A DNA stretch of 64,000 nucleotides, taken from positions 1 to 64,000 of the forward strand of contig NZ_ACJM01000008.1 of NCBI RefSeq assembly GCF_000174415.1, read 5' to 3'. Source of the DNA: Dethiobacter alkaliphilus AHT 1 (GTDB lineage: Bacteria > Bacillota > Dethiobacteria > Dethiobacterales > Dethiobacteraceae). A program made the translations under genes and the position numbers. Of the stretch, positions 43,093-52,129 are shown piece after piece. The first letter of the stretch is position 1. Every line of letters begins with the position of its first letter. The notes below the pieces were generated by a model that had not been told where the DNA came from, did not search any database, and worked only from the letters and a program-made list of their open reading frames with translations.

Positions 43093-43833
43093 ATGCAGTT
43101 TCTGGAGACTTTTTGCTGCACGGCAAAGGAAATTATCGCTTTAACCGGCGCGGGCGGAAAAACTTCCGTCATGCTTGCCATGGCCGCCGAAGCTAAGCAG
43201 CGAGGCATTAAAACCATTCTCACAACCACCACAAAAATATATGAGCCTCAAGGCATGAGTGTGGTGGTTGCAGCAAAGCCAAGCATTCTGCAGCGCAAAA
43301 TAAACAGTGCATTTGCTAAAAACACCGTGATTGTTGTCGGCAGATCCAGGCTGGGCGGCAAGTTGTTGGGGTTGGACTTTTCGCTGTTTAAAGTCCTGGC
43401 TGAAACTGAAGCGGCACTGATTATTGCAGAGTGCGATGGGGCTTCGGGCAAGCCCTTTAAAGCTCCGGCTGAGCATGAGCCTCCTATCCCCCCGGACACC
43501 ACTTTGGTAGTTCCGGTAACGGGAATTGACTGTATCGGACGCCCCCTCACTGCTGAGAATGTTCACCGGCCGGAACTGGTGGCACAAATTGCCGGGGCAG
43601 CTTTGGGAAGCAGGGTAACAGCAAAGATGGTTGCTGACGTTATCACCAGCAATGCCGGTTACCTGAAAAACATCCCACCGCAAGCCAGGTGGATTCCTTT
43701 CATAAACAAAGTGGAAACAGCGGCAGAGGCAAATACGGCCCGAGACATTGCCACAAAAATTACAGCACAAAACCCTGCTATCGTCAGCTTTGGTGCTGCC
43801 TTGCAAGCGGACCCTGTTAAGGAGGTCATTTGA
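43093..43833 (+). CDS. yqeC: Selenium cofactor biosynthesis protein YqeC
   Basis: Accessory protein of selenium-dependent molybdenum hydroxylases. P-loop-like ALTGAGGKTSVMLAMA near the N-terminus, then TTTTKIYEPQ, ECDGASGKPFKAPAEHEPPIP and FINKVETAAEANTARDIA, all as in the YqeC family. Start is ATG 43093 or the in-frame ATG 43075; the first has GGTCGGGAT upstream. 42-60 nt after the hydroxylase gene and 1 nt before mocA. The exact step is unproven; comparative genomics ties yqeB/yqeC to selenium-carrying hydroxylases. Confidence 0.9.
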   Translation: MQFLETFCCTAKEIIALTGAGGKTSVMLAMAAEAKQRGIKTILTTTTKIYEPQGMSVVVAAKPSILQRKINSAFAKNTVIVVGRSRLGGKLLGLDFSLFKVLAETEAALIIAECDGASGKPFKAPAEHEPPIPPDTTLVVPVTGIDCIGRPLTAENVHRPELVAQIAGAALGSRVTAKMVADVITSNAGYLKNIPPQARWIPFINKVETAAEANTARDIATKITAQNPAIVSFGAALQADPVKEVI

Positions 43834-43834
43834 A

Positions 43835-44419
43835 ATGATTGCCGCCATTGTTTTAGCGGCGGGAACATCATCCCGCCTGAAAAGACCAAAGCAATTGCTG
43901 GATTATCAGGGACGTCCGCTAATCCGTCACGCGGTGGAAACCGTGGTCAACAGCAATGTGGAGCAGGTCCTGGTGGTGGTGGGAGCGGCCTCTGAGGAAG
44001 TATCTGCCGCACTACAGGGTCTGCCGGTACAGATCGTTAAAAATAAAGCGTACGCCTGCGGGCAAAGTACATCTGTTAGAGCAGGCCTTAAAGCTTTAGC
44101 CCAAGATTCTCCGCCTGAAGGTGTTCTGTTTGCCCTGGGCGATCAGCCTCTTGTAACTGGTAAAACCATTGATATTTTACTAGCGGCCTTTAAACATCAG
44201 CGGGGAATTGTTGTTCCTTACCATGAGGAAACTCCGGGAAACCCGGTCATTTTTGCCAAACAGTTTCTGCCGTACTTTAATTCTCTCAGAGGCGATGTGG
44301 GCGGCAGGCAGCTGATAAAGCGCTTTAATAAGGAAGTTCACCGGGTGGATGTGGAGGATCCAGGCGTGGTCTTTGATATCGATAACTGGGAAGATTATGA
44401 GAAACTAAAGGGAAGCTGA
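43835..44419 (+). CDS. mocA: Molybdenum cofactor cytidylyltransferase-like protein (MocA)
   Basis: NTP-transferase fold, 194 aa. The signature IVLAAGTSSRLKRPKQLLDY binds CTP; later DQPLVTGK and TPGNPVIF are typical. It would convert Mo-molybdopterin to the cytosine dinucleotide form used by xanthine-dehydrogenase-family enzymes. ATG 43835 follows AAGGAGGTCATTTGA with one base after the yqeC stop; the long frame upstream is spurious. yqeB follows 2 nt downstream. Confidence 0.93.
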   Translation: MIAAIVLAAGTSSRLKRPKQLLDYQGRPLIRHAVETVVNSNVEQVLVVVGAASEEVSAALQGLPVQIVKNKAYACGQSTSVRAGLKALAQDSPPEGVLFALGDQPLVTGKTIDILLAAFKHQRGIVVPYHEETPGNPVIFAKQFLPYFNSLRGDVGGRQLIKRFNKEVHRVDVEDPGVVFDIDNWEDYEKLKGS

Positions 44420-44421
44420 TT

Positions 44422-45237
44422 ATGAAGAAACCACTGGTTATCATTAAAGGAGCGGGAGATTTGGCAAGCGGTGTGGCCCACCGGCTTTTTCAGTGCGGCT
44501 TTGCCGTTTTGATGCTGGAGACTTTTCAGCCCACTGTGATTCGTCGCAGTGTTTCTTTTGCCGAAGCCGTATACCGTGGTGAGCAGACGGTGGAAGGGGT
44601 GCAGGCCGTCTTGGCCGGAGGGATAGATGATGTGGCTGCAATCCTAAAGGCCGAGAGAATCTGTGTTCTGGCCGACCCGCAGTGGGAGGCGCTAGTGCAG
44701 TTACAGCCTCAGGCGGTGGTGGATGCGGTGATGGCCAAGCAGAACCTGGGCACTTCCATAGACGATGCGCCGGTTACCATAGGGCTGGGCCCGGGCTTTA
44801 CCGCAGGAGGAAATGTACAGGCCGTCATTGAAACACAAAGGGGCCATGATTTGGGTCGCGTGCTCTATAAAGGAGCGGCTGCGCCTAATACGGGAGTACC
44901 CGGTGAGATCCAGGGTTATACCACACAGCGGCTTTTGCGGGCACCGGTGGCCGGCCAATTTCGTGGTCTGCAGGAAATCGGTGATTTGGTAACTCAGGGC
45001 CAGCCGGTGGCTGCGGTGGGCAAAGAAGTAATTTGTGCACCCATTTCCGGAGTATTACGGGGAATTATGAAAACAGGACTGCAGGTTACGGCAGGATGTA
45101 AAATTGGTGATATCGACCCCAGAGGGGTAAAAGAATATTGTTTTACCATCTCGGATAAGGCTCGTTGTGTGGCCGGCGGTGTTTTGGAAGCGCTGATTTA
45201 TTTAGGCAGGAGAGAAGAGTTATGGATGAGCAATTAA
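44422..45237 (+). CDS. yqeB: Selenium-dependent molybdenum cofactor biosynthesis protein YqeB
   Basis: 271 aa, EF2563/YqeB family. A Rossmann-like start reads VIIKGAGDLASGVAHRLFQCGFAVLMLE, then RRSVSFAEAVYRGEQTVEGV, IGLGPGFTAGGNVQAVIETQRGHDLGRVLYKG and GVLRGIMKTGLQVTAGCKIGDIDPRG. It is a genomic marker of selenium-dependent molybdenum hydroxylases. It starts 2 nt after mocA and overlaps the following xdhC-like gene by ~16 nt. Confidence 0.93.
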   Translation: MKKPLVIIKGAGDLASGVAHRLFQCGFAVLMLETFQPTVIRRSVSFAEAVYRGEQTVEGVQAVLAGGIDDVAAILKAERICVLADPQWEALVQLQPQAVVDAVMAKQNLGTSIDDAPVTIGLGPGFTAGGNVQAVIETQRGHDLGRVLYKGAAAPNTGVPGEIQGYTTQRLLRAPVAGQFRGLQEIGDLVTQGQPVAAVGKEVICAPISGVLRGIMKTGLQVTAGCKIGDIDPRGVKEYCFTISDKARCVAGGVLEALIYLGRREELWMSN

Positions 45238-46280
45238 TAAGAGCCTTAAAAAAAATCTGCACCGGTGAAGAACCGGCAGCTTTGGTGACTATTATTAACG
45301 TGCGGGGTTCTACACCCCGCAAGCCGGGCGCAAAAATGCTGGTAACCCGGGATGGGCAAATCTTTGGAACTGTGGGCGGCGGCTGCGGTGAAGCAGAAGT
45401 CAGGCGCCAGGCTTTGCTTGCCCTGGATAACTTACAACCTGCAAGATATACGGTAAATATGACCCAGGAGACGGCAGCAGAAGAAGGGATGGTCTGCGGC
45501 GGCGTGATGGAGGTGCTGATAGAAATCCTACCGCCGGGGGACAACAGGGAAAAAGCATTAATGCTTAATTACCTGCTCGCCTTAGAGCATAACCGCCAAC
45601 CCGTTTTAGTTACGGTTTTGGAGACAAAAGATAAACAGGTTAAGGTGTGCGGAAAATCCTCTAAAGCCCAGGATGAAACGGCCACTTTTTATGCTGAAAA
45701 CGAGTGTGCCTTATTAATAAAAACAATCCATGATAAATTAAGTAAGCCAGAGCAACCGTTACTGACACAAGAGGGCTCCCTGCAAATTTTTGCAGAACCG
45801 GCAGCAAAGCAGTTGGAGCTAATTATTCTCGGTGGTGGACATATTGCGTTGCCGCTAAGCAAAATGGCTAAAGAGCTGGGCTATCATGTAACAGTGGTGG
45901 ACGACAGGCCTGCTTTTGCCAACACCCATCGGTTTGGCCATGTGGAGCGGGTAATCTGTGCTGACTTTGTGCCGGCCTTAGATTCCATAACCACATGGGA
46001 GAACACTTATATTGTTATTGTGACCAGAGGCCACCGCCATGACAAGCTTTGTCTGAAAGCTGTTGCAGAAAAGCCTGCAGCCTATGTCGGCATGATTGGC
46101 AGCAGGCGCAGAGTTAAAACCGTGCTGCAGGAACTTATTGATGAAGGAGTAGCCGAGAAAGCTGTGGAAAAGGTGCACTCCCCAATAGGTTTGGATATCG
46201 GTGCTCAAACTCCGGCAGAAATTGCCGTTAGTATCTTAGCGGAAATCGTCTGTGCCCACCGCAAAAGAGGTGAAACCTGA
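45222..46280 (+). CDS. XdhC/CoxI family molybdenum hydroxylase maturation protein
   Basis: 352 aa. N-terminal XdhC_CoxI domain (TGEEPAALVTIINVRGSTPRKPGAKMLV, GTVGGGCGEAEVRRQAL) and C-terminal Rossmann XdhC_C domain (ELIILGGGHIALPLSKMAKELGYHVTVVDDRP, VTRGHRHDKLCL, YVGMIGSRRRVK, SPIGLDIGAQTPAEIAVSI). The family delivers sulfurated, and here possibly selenated, Mo cofactor to the apo-hydroxylase. ATG 45222 follows GCAGGAGAGAAG. It ends in a TGATG overlap with the next gene. Confidence 0.94.
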   Translation: MDEQLIRALKKICTGEEPAALVTIINVRGSTPRKPGAKMLVTRDGQIFGTVGGGCGEAEVRRQALLALDNLQPARYTVNMTQETAAEEGMVCGGVMEVLIEILPPGDNREKALMLNYLLALEHNRQPVLVTVLETKDKQVKVCGKSSKAQDETATFYAENECALLIKTIHDKLSKPEQPLLTQEGSLQIFAEPAAKQLELIILGGGHIALPLSKMAKELGYHVTVVDDRPAFANTHRFGHVERVICADFVPALDSITTWENTYIVIVTRGHRHDKLCLKAVAEKPAAYVGMIGSRRRVKTVLQELIDEGVAEKAVEKVHSPIGLDIGAQTPAEIAVSILAEIVCAHRKRGET

Positions 46281-47302
46281 TGCGGAAAATAAAAACCTCT
46301 GAAGCTGTGGGTATGGTTCTTTGCCATGATGTCACCAAAATAGTACCCGGAGAATTTAAAGGGCCGGCCTTCAAAAAAGGTCATGTGGTCAAAGAAGAAG
46401 ATGTGCCGGAACTTTTAAAAATCGGCAAGGAAAACCTCTATGTCTGGGAGTGTGACAAAAACAGTCTGCATGAAAATGATGCAGCTATCCGCATATGCGA
46501 GGCGGCCGCGGGAAAGAATCTGTTCCTCACTCAGCCCAAAGAGGGTAGAGTTAATCTAAAATCTGCACAAAGGGGACTTTTAAAAATTAATGTAGAGGTG
46601 CTCTCAGAGATTAATGCCATAGAGGAAGTAACACTGGCTACCCGCCATACCAACATAGCTGTGGAAAAAGAAGAGACGGTGGCGGGCTGCAGAGTCATAC
46701 CCCTGATAATCAAACAAGAAAAAGTTGAGCAAGTGGAAGAAATCTGCGCACAGAGTGGGCCGGTTATAGAGATTAAGCCGTACCGTCAGTTGAAAACCGG
46801 GATAATTACCACCGGCAATGAAGTGTACAGCGGGCGCATCACAGACTGTTTCGGCCCCATGGTCAGGGACAAGCTGGAAAACATCGGCTGTCCGGTTATC
46901 CGCCATGATTTGCTTTCCGATAATTCGGCGCAAATTGCCACCAAAATTAAAGAGCAGATAAGTCAGGGCGCCGAGATGGTGGTGGTGACCGGCGGCATGT
47001 CGGTGGATCCCGATGATGCCACCCCCGGTGGTGTCAAACAAACAGGAGCTCAAATCATAACTTACGGGACACCCTTATTCCCCGGAGCCATGTTCCTTCT
47101 GGCTTATCTGGACAACGTTCCCATCCTGGGCCTGCCGGGCTGCGTCATGTATCATCAGGCCACCGTCTTTGACATCATCCTGCCCCGCATTGTAGCCGGT
47201 GAAACAGTCACCCGTACCGATATCACCCGCCTGGGTCACGGCGGCCTCTGCCTGGACTGCCCCACCTGTCGCTTTCCCCACTGCTCCTTCGGCAAAGGCT
47301 AA
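46280..47302 (+). CDS. Molybdopterin-binding (MoaB/MoeA-domain) protein
   Basis: 340 aa. The C-terminal half has the MoCF_biosynth fold: TGIITTGNEVYSGRITDCF, DDATPGGVKQTGA and VPILGLPGCVMY; MVVVTGGMSVDPDD is the pterin loop. The N-terminal half (KTSEAVGMVLCHDVTKIVPGEFKGPAFKKGH) resembles a truncated MoeA-type linker domain. The tail has four cysteines (CLDCPTCRFPHC), perhaps a metal site. It closes the hydroxylase operon and probably acts in cofactor handling or insertion. Confidence 0.88.
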   Translation: MRKIKTSEAVGMVLCHDVTKIVPGEFKGPAFKKGHVVKEEDVPELLKIGKENLYVWECDKNSLHENDAAIRICEAAAGKNLFLTQPKEGRVNLKSAQRGLLKINVEVLSEINAIEEVTLATRHTNIAVEKEETVAGCRVIPLIIKQEKVEQVEEICAQSGPVIEIKPYRQLKTGIITTGNEVYSGRITDCFGPMVRDKLENIGCPVIRHDLLSDNSAQIATKIKEQISQGAEMVVVTGGMSVDPDDATPGGVKQTGAQIITYGTPLFPGAMFLLAYLDNVPILGLPGCVMYHQATVFDIILPRIVAGETVTRTDITRLGHGGLCLDCPTCRFPHCSFGKG

Positions 47303-47342
47303 CCAGGGGAAAAGTGGGACAGCTGACCTGTCCCCCTGTCCC

Positions 47343-47378
47343 AAAAGAAAGGGCCCGGGCTGGGGGAGGCCCGGCCCG
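47343..47378 (-). terminator. GC-rich terminator of the hydrogenase operon
   Basis: On the minus strand GGGCC-GGGC and GCCC-GGGCCC form a stem over TCCCCCA, followed by TTTCTTTT. A second hairpin (TGGGACAG/CTGTCCCA, 47315-47343) lies just beyond and could serve either strand between the convergent operons. Confidence 0.7.
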
Positions 47379-47422
47379 GGCGTGAAGAAGGAGTATATAT
47401 AGGAGATTAGTGGAAGGGAAGC

Positions 47423-49147
47423 TTAGTAACGGTTCCGCGGAGTGTAATGGGTGTGTAAGAGGTCGTGGGCTTTATGGCTGTTGGGCTCGCCCAGGTATTC
47501 TTTGTAGAGCTGTTTTACCGCGGAGTTTTCATGGGATTTGCGAACCCTGTTTGCGGCATCTACTTTGTAGATGCTGGCAGCACGGGCCACGCGGTTATCA
47601 GAGCCGTTTTTAATGGGCTGGCCGCCGCCGCCGATGCAGCCGCCGGGACAGGCCATGATTTCAATAAAATGATATTCTGCTTCGCCGTTTTTTACCCGGT
47701 TTAATACTTCCCGGGCGTTGGCCAGTCCGCTGGTAACGGCGATTTTAACGTCGGTGCCCCCCAGATTAACCGAGGACTCTTTAATGCCGTCCAGGCCGCG
47801 CACCGGTTCATACTCCATGGTGGGCATTTCCTGGCCGTTTACCAGTTCATAAAGGGTGCGCAGAGCCGCTTCCGCCACACCGCCGGTGGTGCCAAAGATG
47901 GTAGCGGCGCCGGTTAGCATACCAAAGGGAGCGTCGAACTGCTCATCGGCAAGTTTGTTGATATCCAAAGATGCTTCATGAATCATCCGGGCCAGCTCCC
48001 GGGTGGTGATCACCGCATCCACATCACGGTAGCCGCTGGAATTCATCTCCGGCCGTGCCGCTTCATACTTTTTGGCAGTACAGGGCATCAGGGATACGGA
48101 GTAGATCTTGGAGGGGTCGATGCCGTTTTTCTCAGCATAATAGGTTTTGGCCAGAGCGCCGAACATTTGCTGCGGTGATTTACAGGTAGAAAGGTTTTCC
48201 AATAGTTCGGGGAAGTTGTGTTCAATAAATTTAATCCAGCCAGGGCTGCAGGAGGTAATGAGGGGGAGGGCGCCGTTATTTTTCAGGCGTCCCAACAGTT
48301 CAGTGCCTTCCTCCAGAATGGTCAGGTCGGCGGTAAATTCAGTGGTAAAAACCCGGTCAAAGCCCAGGCGGCGCAGAGCAGCGGCCATCTTGCCGGCCAT
48401 GGGGGTGCCGGGCTCCAGGCCCAAAGCTTCGGCAATGCTTACCTGTACTGCCGGTGCTGCCTGCACCACCACATGTTTATTGGGGTCGGCTATGGCCTGC
48501 CAAACGTCATCCACCACAGATTTTTCATAAATTGCACCCACCGGACAGGTGGTGGCGCATTGGCCACACTGGACACAGACGCTGTCGTTTAGATTATACC
48601 CGGGGGGAGGCCCCACCTCGGTGTCAAAGCCCCGGTTAAAGAAATCCAGAGCGTTTACGGCCTGCACATCACTGCAAACCCGGACGCAGCGGCCGCAGTA
48701 GATGCATTTATCTGGTTCGCGAACCAGTGCAGGGCTGGAGGTATCCATGGGTAGTTCGCGCTGGCGGCCCTGGTAGTGTACTTCTGAGACCCCCATGTCC
48801 AGCGCCAGTTGCTGCAGTTCGCAGTTCAGGTTGCGTTTGCAGGTGGGGCATTCCAGGGGATGATTGGCCAGAATCAGTTCCAGATTGGTACGTCGAGCTT
48901 CCCTGACCAGCGGGGTATTGGTGTTGACCACCATTTTATCTGTTACCGGTGCAATACAGGCGGCCATCAGGCTGCGGGCTCCGGCTACTTCCACCACGCA
49001 GACGCGGCAGTTGCCGTCGGGGCGCAGGGCTGGATGATAGCAGAGGGTGGGAATTTTCAGGCCGGCCTTTTCTGCAGCCTGGAGAATAGTTGCGTTCTTT
49101 TCCACCAGGACATCGTGGCCGTCTATCTTTAAAGTGACCATTTCCAC
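47423..49147 (-). CDS. hydA: NAD(P)-linked [FeFe]-hydrogenase catalytic subunit HydA (HndD type)
   Basis: 574 aa, group A3-like. N-terminal 2Fe-2S (CYHPALRPDGNCRVC, with a later C), His-ligated 4Fe-4S (HPLECPTCKRNLNC), two 4Fe-4S motifs (CIYCGRCVRVC, CVQCGQCATTC) and the H-cluster domain. L2 (MPCTAKKYE) and L3 (IMACPGGCIGGGGQP) are normal. L1 reads TSCSPGW: serine stands where the prototype TSCCP has the second cysteine, a 4Fe-4S cluster ligand; codon AGC at ~48242. With NuoF- and NuoE-like partners it should couple H2 to NAD(P)+ and probably ferredoxin (bifurcation). First codon has a GAGAG site. Confidence 0.94.
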   Translation of the reverse strand: MEMVTLKIDGHDVLVEKNATILQAAEKAGLKIPTLCYHPALRPDGNCRVCVVEVAGARSLMAACIAPVTDKMVVNTNTPLVREARRTNLELILANHPLECPTCKRNLNCELQQLALDMGVSEVHYQGRQRELPMDTSSPALVREPDKCIYCGRCVRVCSDVQAVNALDFFNRGFDTEVGPPPGYNLNDSVCVQCGQCATTCPVGAIYEKSVVDDVWQAIADPNKHVVVQAAPAVQVSIAEALGLEPGTPMAGKMAAALRRLGFDRVFTTEFTADLTILEEGTELLGRLKNNGALPLITSCSPGWIKFIEHNFPELLENLSTCKSPQQMFGALAKTYYAEKNGIDPSKIYSVSLMPCTAKKYEAARPEMNSSGYRDVDAVITTRELARMIHEASLDINKLADEQFDAPFGMLTGAATIFGTTGGVAEAALRTLYELVNGQEMPTMEYEPVRGLDGIKESSVNLGGTDVKIAVTSGLANAREVLNRVKNGEAEYHFIEIMACPGGCIGGGGQPIKNGSDNRVARAASIYKVDAANRVRKSHENSAVKQLYKEYLGEPNSHKAHDLLHTHYTPRNRY

Positions 49148-49176
49148 GTGTTCATCACTCTCCTTCAGGTAAGGGT

Positions 49177-50970
49177 TTATTCCTTAATTACGGCATGGAA
49201 CGGGCAGGCGTCTACACAACCGCCGCACTTAATACATTTTTCCATATCCAAATGATGTGCCTGCTTGCGCTCTCCTTCAATGGCATCGGTGGGGCATGCT
49301 TTGATACATACGCCGCAGCCCACACAGATATGGTCGTCGATGCGGTAGAAGAAGAGGGCCTGACATACACCGGCGGGACATTTCTTATCCTTAATATGGG
49401 TTTCGTATTCTTTGCGGAAATATTGTAAGGTGCTGAGTATCGGGTTTGGTGCCGTCTGGCCCAGGCCGCAGAGGGCACTGGTTTTAATGGTTTTGGCCAG
49501 CCGTTCCAGTCTGTCCAGGTCTGCCATTTCCCCTTCGCCGGCGGTGATTTTCTCCAGCATCTCCAAAAGGCGCATGGTGCCTTCACGACAGGGTGTGCAT
49601 TTGCCGCAGGATTCCTTACGGGTAAAAGTGAGGAAGTATTTGGCCACATCGATCATACAGGAGTCTTCGTCCATCACCACCAGGCCGCCGGAACCCATTA
49701 TGGTGCCGGCACTGGCCAGGGAGTCGTAGTCAATGGGCAGATCCAGTTTGCTCTCTGGCAGACAGCCTCCGGAGGGTCCGCCGGTTTGTACCGCTTTAAA
49801 TTTTTTGCCTTCAAAAGTACCGCCACCGATTTCATAGACAATTTCCCGTACAGAAATGCCCATGGGTACTTCCACCAGACCGCTGTTTTTAACTTTGCCG
49901 GTGAGAGCAAATACTTTGGTGCCTTTACTCTTATCCGTACCCACCGAAGCAAAAGTTTGGGCGCCCTGGTCAATGATGTAAGGGATGTTGGCCAGAGTTT
50001 CCACGTTGTTAATGATGGTGGGTTTGCCAAACAGGCCTTTTATTGCAGGGAAGGGGGGACGGGAACGGGGTACGCCGCGCTCTCCTTCGATGGAGGCAAT
50101 GAGGGCCGTTTCTTCCCCGCAAACAAAGGCGCCGGCACCTTCCTTAATTTTCAGCTCCATGTTAAAGCCGGAGCCGAGAATGTTTTCGCCTAAGAGGCCT
50201 AATTCCTTGGCCTGGTTAATGGCGTTTCGGATCCGCTTAATGGCCAGCGGGTATTCAGCGCGGATATAAAGGTACCCTTCATCGGCGCCAATGGCATAAC
50301 CGGCAATAATCATTCCTTCCAGCACACTATGCGGGTCGCCTTCCAAAAGGCTTCTATCCATAAAAGCACCGGGGTCACCCTCGTCGGCATTACAGATGAT
50401 GTACTTTTTATTGCTTTTAGCTTTGGAGCAAAACTCCCACTTGGTGGCGGTGGGAAAACCACCGCCGCCCCGTCCGCGCAACCCTGACTCTTTAATCTCA
50501 TTAACTACCTCTGCCGGTTGCATGGTATCCAGCATCTTGGCCAGGCCGGAGTAGCCGCCTCTGGCAATGTATTCATTGACGCTGTCAGGGTCCATCATGC
50601 CGCAGTTGCGCAGGGCAATGCGATGCTGTTTTCTGAACAAATCCAGTTCCTCGTATTTGGGTACCTGGTCAACGGAAATGGGATCGGTGAGGAAGAGGCG
50701 GGTTACGGGCTTTCCTTTCACCAGATGTTCGTTTACAATTTCGGAGGCATCTTTTACGCCCACCCGGTTGTACATTACGCCTTCCGGATAAACCACCACC
50801 AGCGGGCCCTTTTCACAATAGCCATGGCAACCGGTCTGAACAATTTTAATCTCATCTTCTATCTTCTTTTTGCGCATCGCTTCGCGAAACGCCCCATGTA
50901 CTTCATTGCAACCGGAGGAGGTACAGCCTTCTCCCCCGCATACCAGCAAGTGTCCACGATAAAAGGTCAC
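49177..50970 (-). CDS. hydB: NADH-binding hydrogenase subunit, NuoF/HydB/HndC type
   Basis: 597-aa flavoprotein. The N-terminal thioredoxin-like 2Fe-2S region has CGGEGCTSSGC and GCHGYCEKGP. The NuoF core follows, with FMN/NADH loops GLRGRGGGGFPTATKWE, CNADEGDPGAFMDRSLLEGDPH and GEETALIASIEGERG. A 4Fe-4S motif ESCGKCTPCREG is followed by two C-terminal ferredoxin motifs (CVGCGVCIKAC, CIKCGGCVDAC). This layout matches the flavin subunit of electron-bifurcating or NAD(P)-reducing hydrogenases. GTG start with AAAGAAAGGGGA upstream; 29 nt before hydA. Confidence 0.95.
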   Translation of the reverse strand: MTFYRGHLLVCGGEGCTSSGCNEVHGAFREAMRKKKIEDEIKIVQTGCHGYCEKGPLVVVYPEGVMYNRVGVKDASEIVNEHLVKGKPVTRLFLTDPISVDQVPKYEELDLFRKQHRIALRNCGMMDPDSVNEYIARGGYSGLAKMLDTMQPAEVVNEIKESGLRGRGGGGFPTATKWEFCSKAKSNKKYIICNADEGDPGAFMDRSLLEGDPHSVLEGMIIAGYAIGADEGYLYIRAEYPLAIKRIRNAINQAKELGLLGENILGSGFNMELKIKEGAGAFVCGEETALIASIEGERGVPRSRPPFPAIKGLFGKPTIINNVETLANIPYIIDQGAQTFASVGTDKSKGTKVFALTGKVKNSGLVEVPMGISVREIVYEIGGGTFEGKKFKAVQTGGPSGGCLPESKLDLPIDYDSLASAGTIMGSGGLVVMDEDSCMIDVAKYFLTFTRKESCGKCTPCREGTMRLLEMLEKITAGEGEMADLDRLERLAKTIKTSALCGLGQTAPNPILSTLQYFRKEYETHIKDKKCPAGVCQALFFYRIDDHICVGCGVCIKACPTDAIEGERKQAHHLDMEKCIKCGGCVDACPFHAVIKE

Positions 50971-51014
50971 GATAGGTTCAGTCCCCTTTCTTTATCAACT
51001 TTACATGCTACACT

Positions 51015-51392
51015 CTAGACGGCGGTAAGCCGACCTACAACCATGTCTTCAACGATGCGGCCATTGACGATATGTTCGCCGATAATCCGCGGGATATCGC
51101 GGGGGACTACCTGGCCATATGTGACGCGGTCTTCACCGGCGCGAACCACATCAATCAGTACTTCTCGCTCGCACATACCGATGCAGCCCGTTCTGACCAC
51201 TTCCACATTGGTGATGTGGCGCCTTTGCAGCTCTTTTAATATTTCATTGACTACGTCCTGGGCACCGGCAGCAATCCCGCAGGTACCCATGCCCACAATA
51301 ATCCGGTTTTTATTTTGATTGCGCTCGGCAATTTCTTGCTGTGCCTGCTGGCGCAAGGCCTGCAATTCATCTTTATTGGTTAGTTTTTTCAT
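51015..51392 (-). CDS. 2Fe-2S ferredoxin-like hydrogenase subunit, HndB type
   Basis: 125 aa, thioredoxin-like 2Fe-2S fold. A helical N-terminus (LQALRQQAQQEIAERNQ) is followed by VGMGTCGIAAGAQDV and VRTGCIGMCEREVLIDV, giving the four cysteines, and EHIVNGRIVEDMVVG at the end. It corresponds to HndB of NADP-reducing hydrogenases. Start ATG 51392 follows TTTTGGAGGTG. It lies between the NuoE- and NuoF-like genes, with 23 nt to the first. Confidence 0.92.
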   Translation of the reverse strand: MKKLTNKDELQALRQQAQQEIAERNQNKNRIIVGMGTCGIAAGAQDVVNEILKELQRRHITNVEVVRTGCIGMCEREVLIDVVRAGEDRVTYGQVVPRDIPRIIGEHIVNGRIVEDMVVGRLTAV

Positions 51393-51415
51393 GGGTTCAC
51401 CTCCAAAAGGTTGGC

Positions 51416-51916
51416 TTATTCATACAGGGGAAGGATTAACTTGACGCGGTCCGCAGTGAGACGTCCGTGGGTATCATTGTTGATCATAATCACCGGTGCA
51501 AGTCCACAGGCGCCAATGCAGGCCACCGATTCCAGGGTAAAGCGCAAGTCTTCCGATGTTTCCCCTTCGGCGATGCCCAACTCCTCCTTGATTTTATCCA
51601 TAATTCTGCCAACACCCCGTACGTGGCAGGCAGTTCCCTGGCAAACTCGGATTACGTTGCGTCCACGAGGTTTAAGGTGGAACTGGGAATAAAAAGTTAC
51701 AACGCCATAGATTTTTGCCATGGAAAGATCCAGTGCTTCAGCGATGCGCAGCAATACGCTTTCCGGAAGAAAACCATAAATGTCTTGTGCCTGTTGCAGC
51801 ACGGTAATCAGCATTTCCGGTTTCCCCTGATACTTCTGCATCAGGGCCTCCATTTTGTGATGAGTGCCGTTTGCTATAAAATCCGTGCATTTTTCGTGTG
51901 CAGCCTCCAAAGCCAT
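51416..51916 (-). CDS. hydC: NuoE-like hydrogenase subunit, HydC/HndA type
   Basis: 2Fe-2S subunit of ~166 aa. A helical N-terminal part contains QDIYGFLPESVLLRIAEAL and KIYGVVTFYSQF; the ferredoxin fold has CQGTACHVRGV and CIGACGLAPV, the four ligands. It would relay electrons between the flavin subunit and HydA. ATG 51916 lies 6 nt from the GGGGG site and is preferred to ATG 51922, which abuts it. It is the first gene of the operon, ~130 nt downstream of a sigma-54-type promoter. Confidence 0.94.
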   Translation of the reverse strand: MALEAAHEKCTDFIANGTHHKMEALMQKYQGKPEMLITVLQQAQDIYGFLPESVLLRIAEALDLSMAKIYGVVTFYSQFHLKPRGRNVIRVCQGTACHVRGVGRIMDKIKEELGIAEGETSEDLRFTLESVACIGACGLAPVIMINNDTHGRLTADRVKLILPLYE

Positions 51917-52054
51917 AAACATCCCCCTTTTGAATATTATTTTAGGCCGGGCAGATGAACGGGTTCACTGTCGGCCTCTGCTAACTGTAAAGTAACAGGA
52001 CACTGGGTGTCATGTTTTGAGACAATCGGACAGTCGCCGTTCACGCCTTTAATG

Positions 52055-52070
52055 AGCAAAAATGATGCCA
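52055..52070 (-). promoter_or_regulatory. sigma-54 (-24/-12) promoter of the hydrogenase operon
   Basis: On the minus strand TGGCAT-CATTT-TTGCT, i.e. GG and GC dinucleotides separated by exactly 10 nt, close to the consensus TGGCAC-N5-TTGCA. Predicted start ~52045, giving a ~130-nt leader to hydC. A sigma-54 activator gene lies immediately upstream on the same strand. Confidence 0.75.
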
Positions 52071-52129
52071 AGCTATAGTACAGCTTAAAAATTCAGTAAA
52101 ATTAGGGCTTTTGTCTTGAAGAACAGAAC

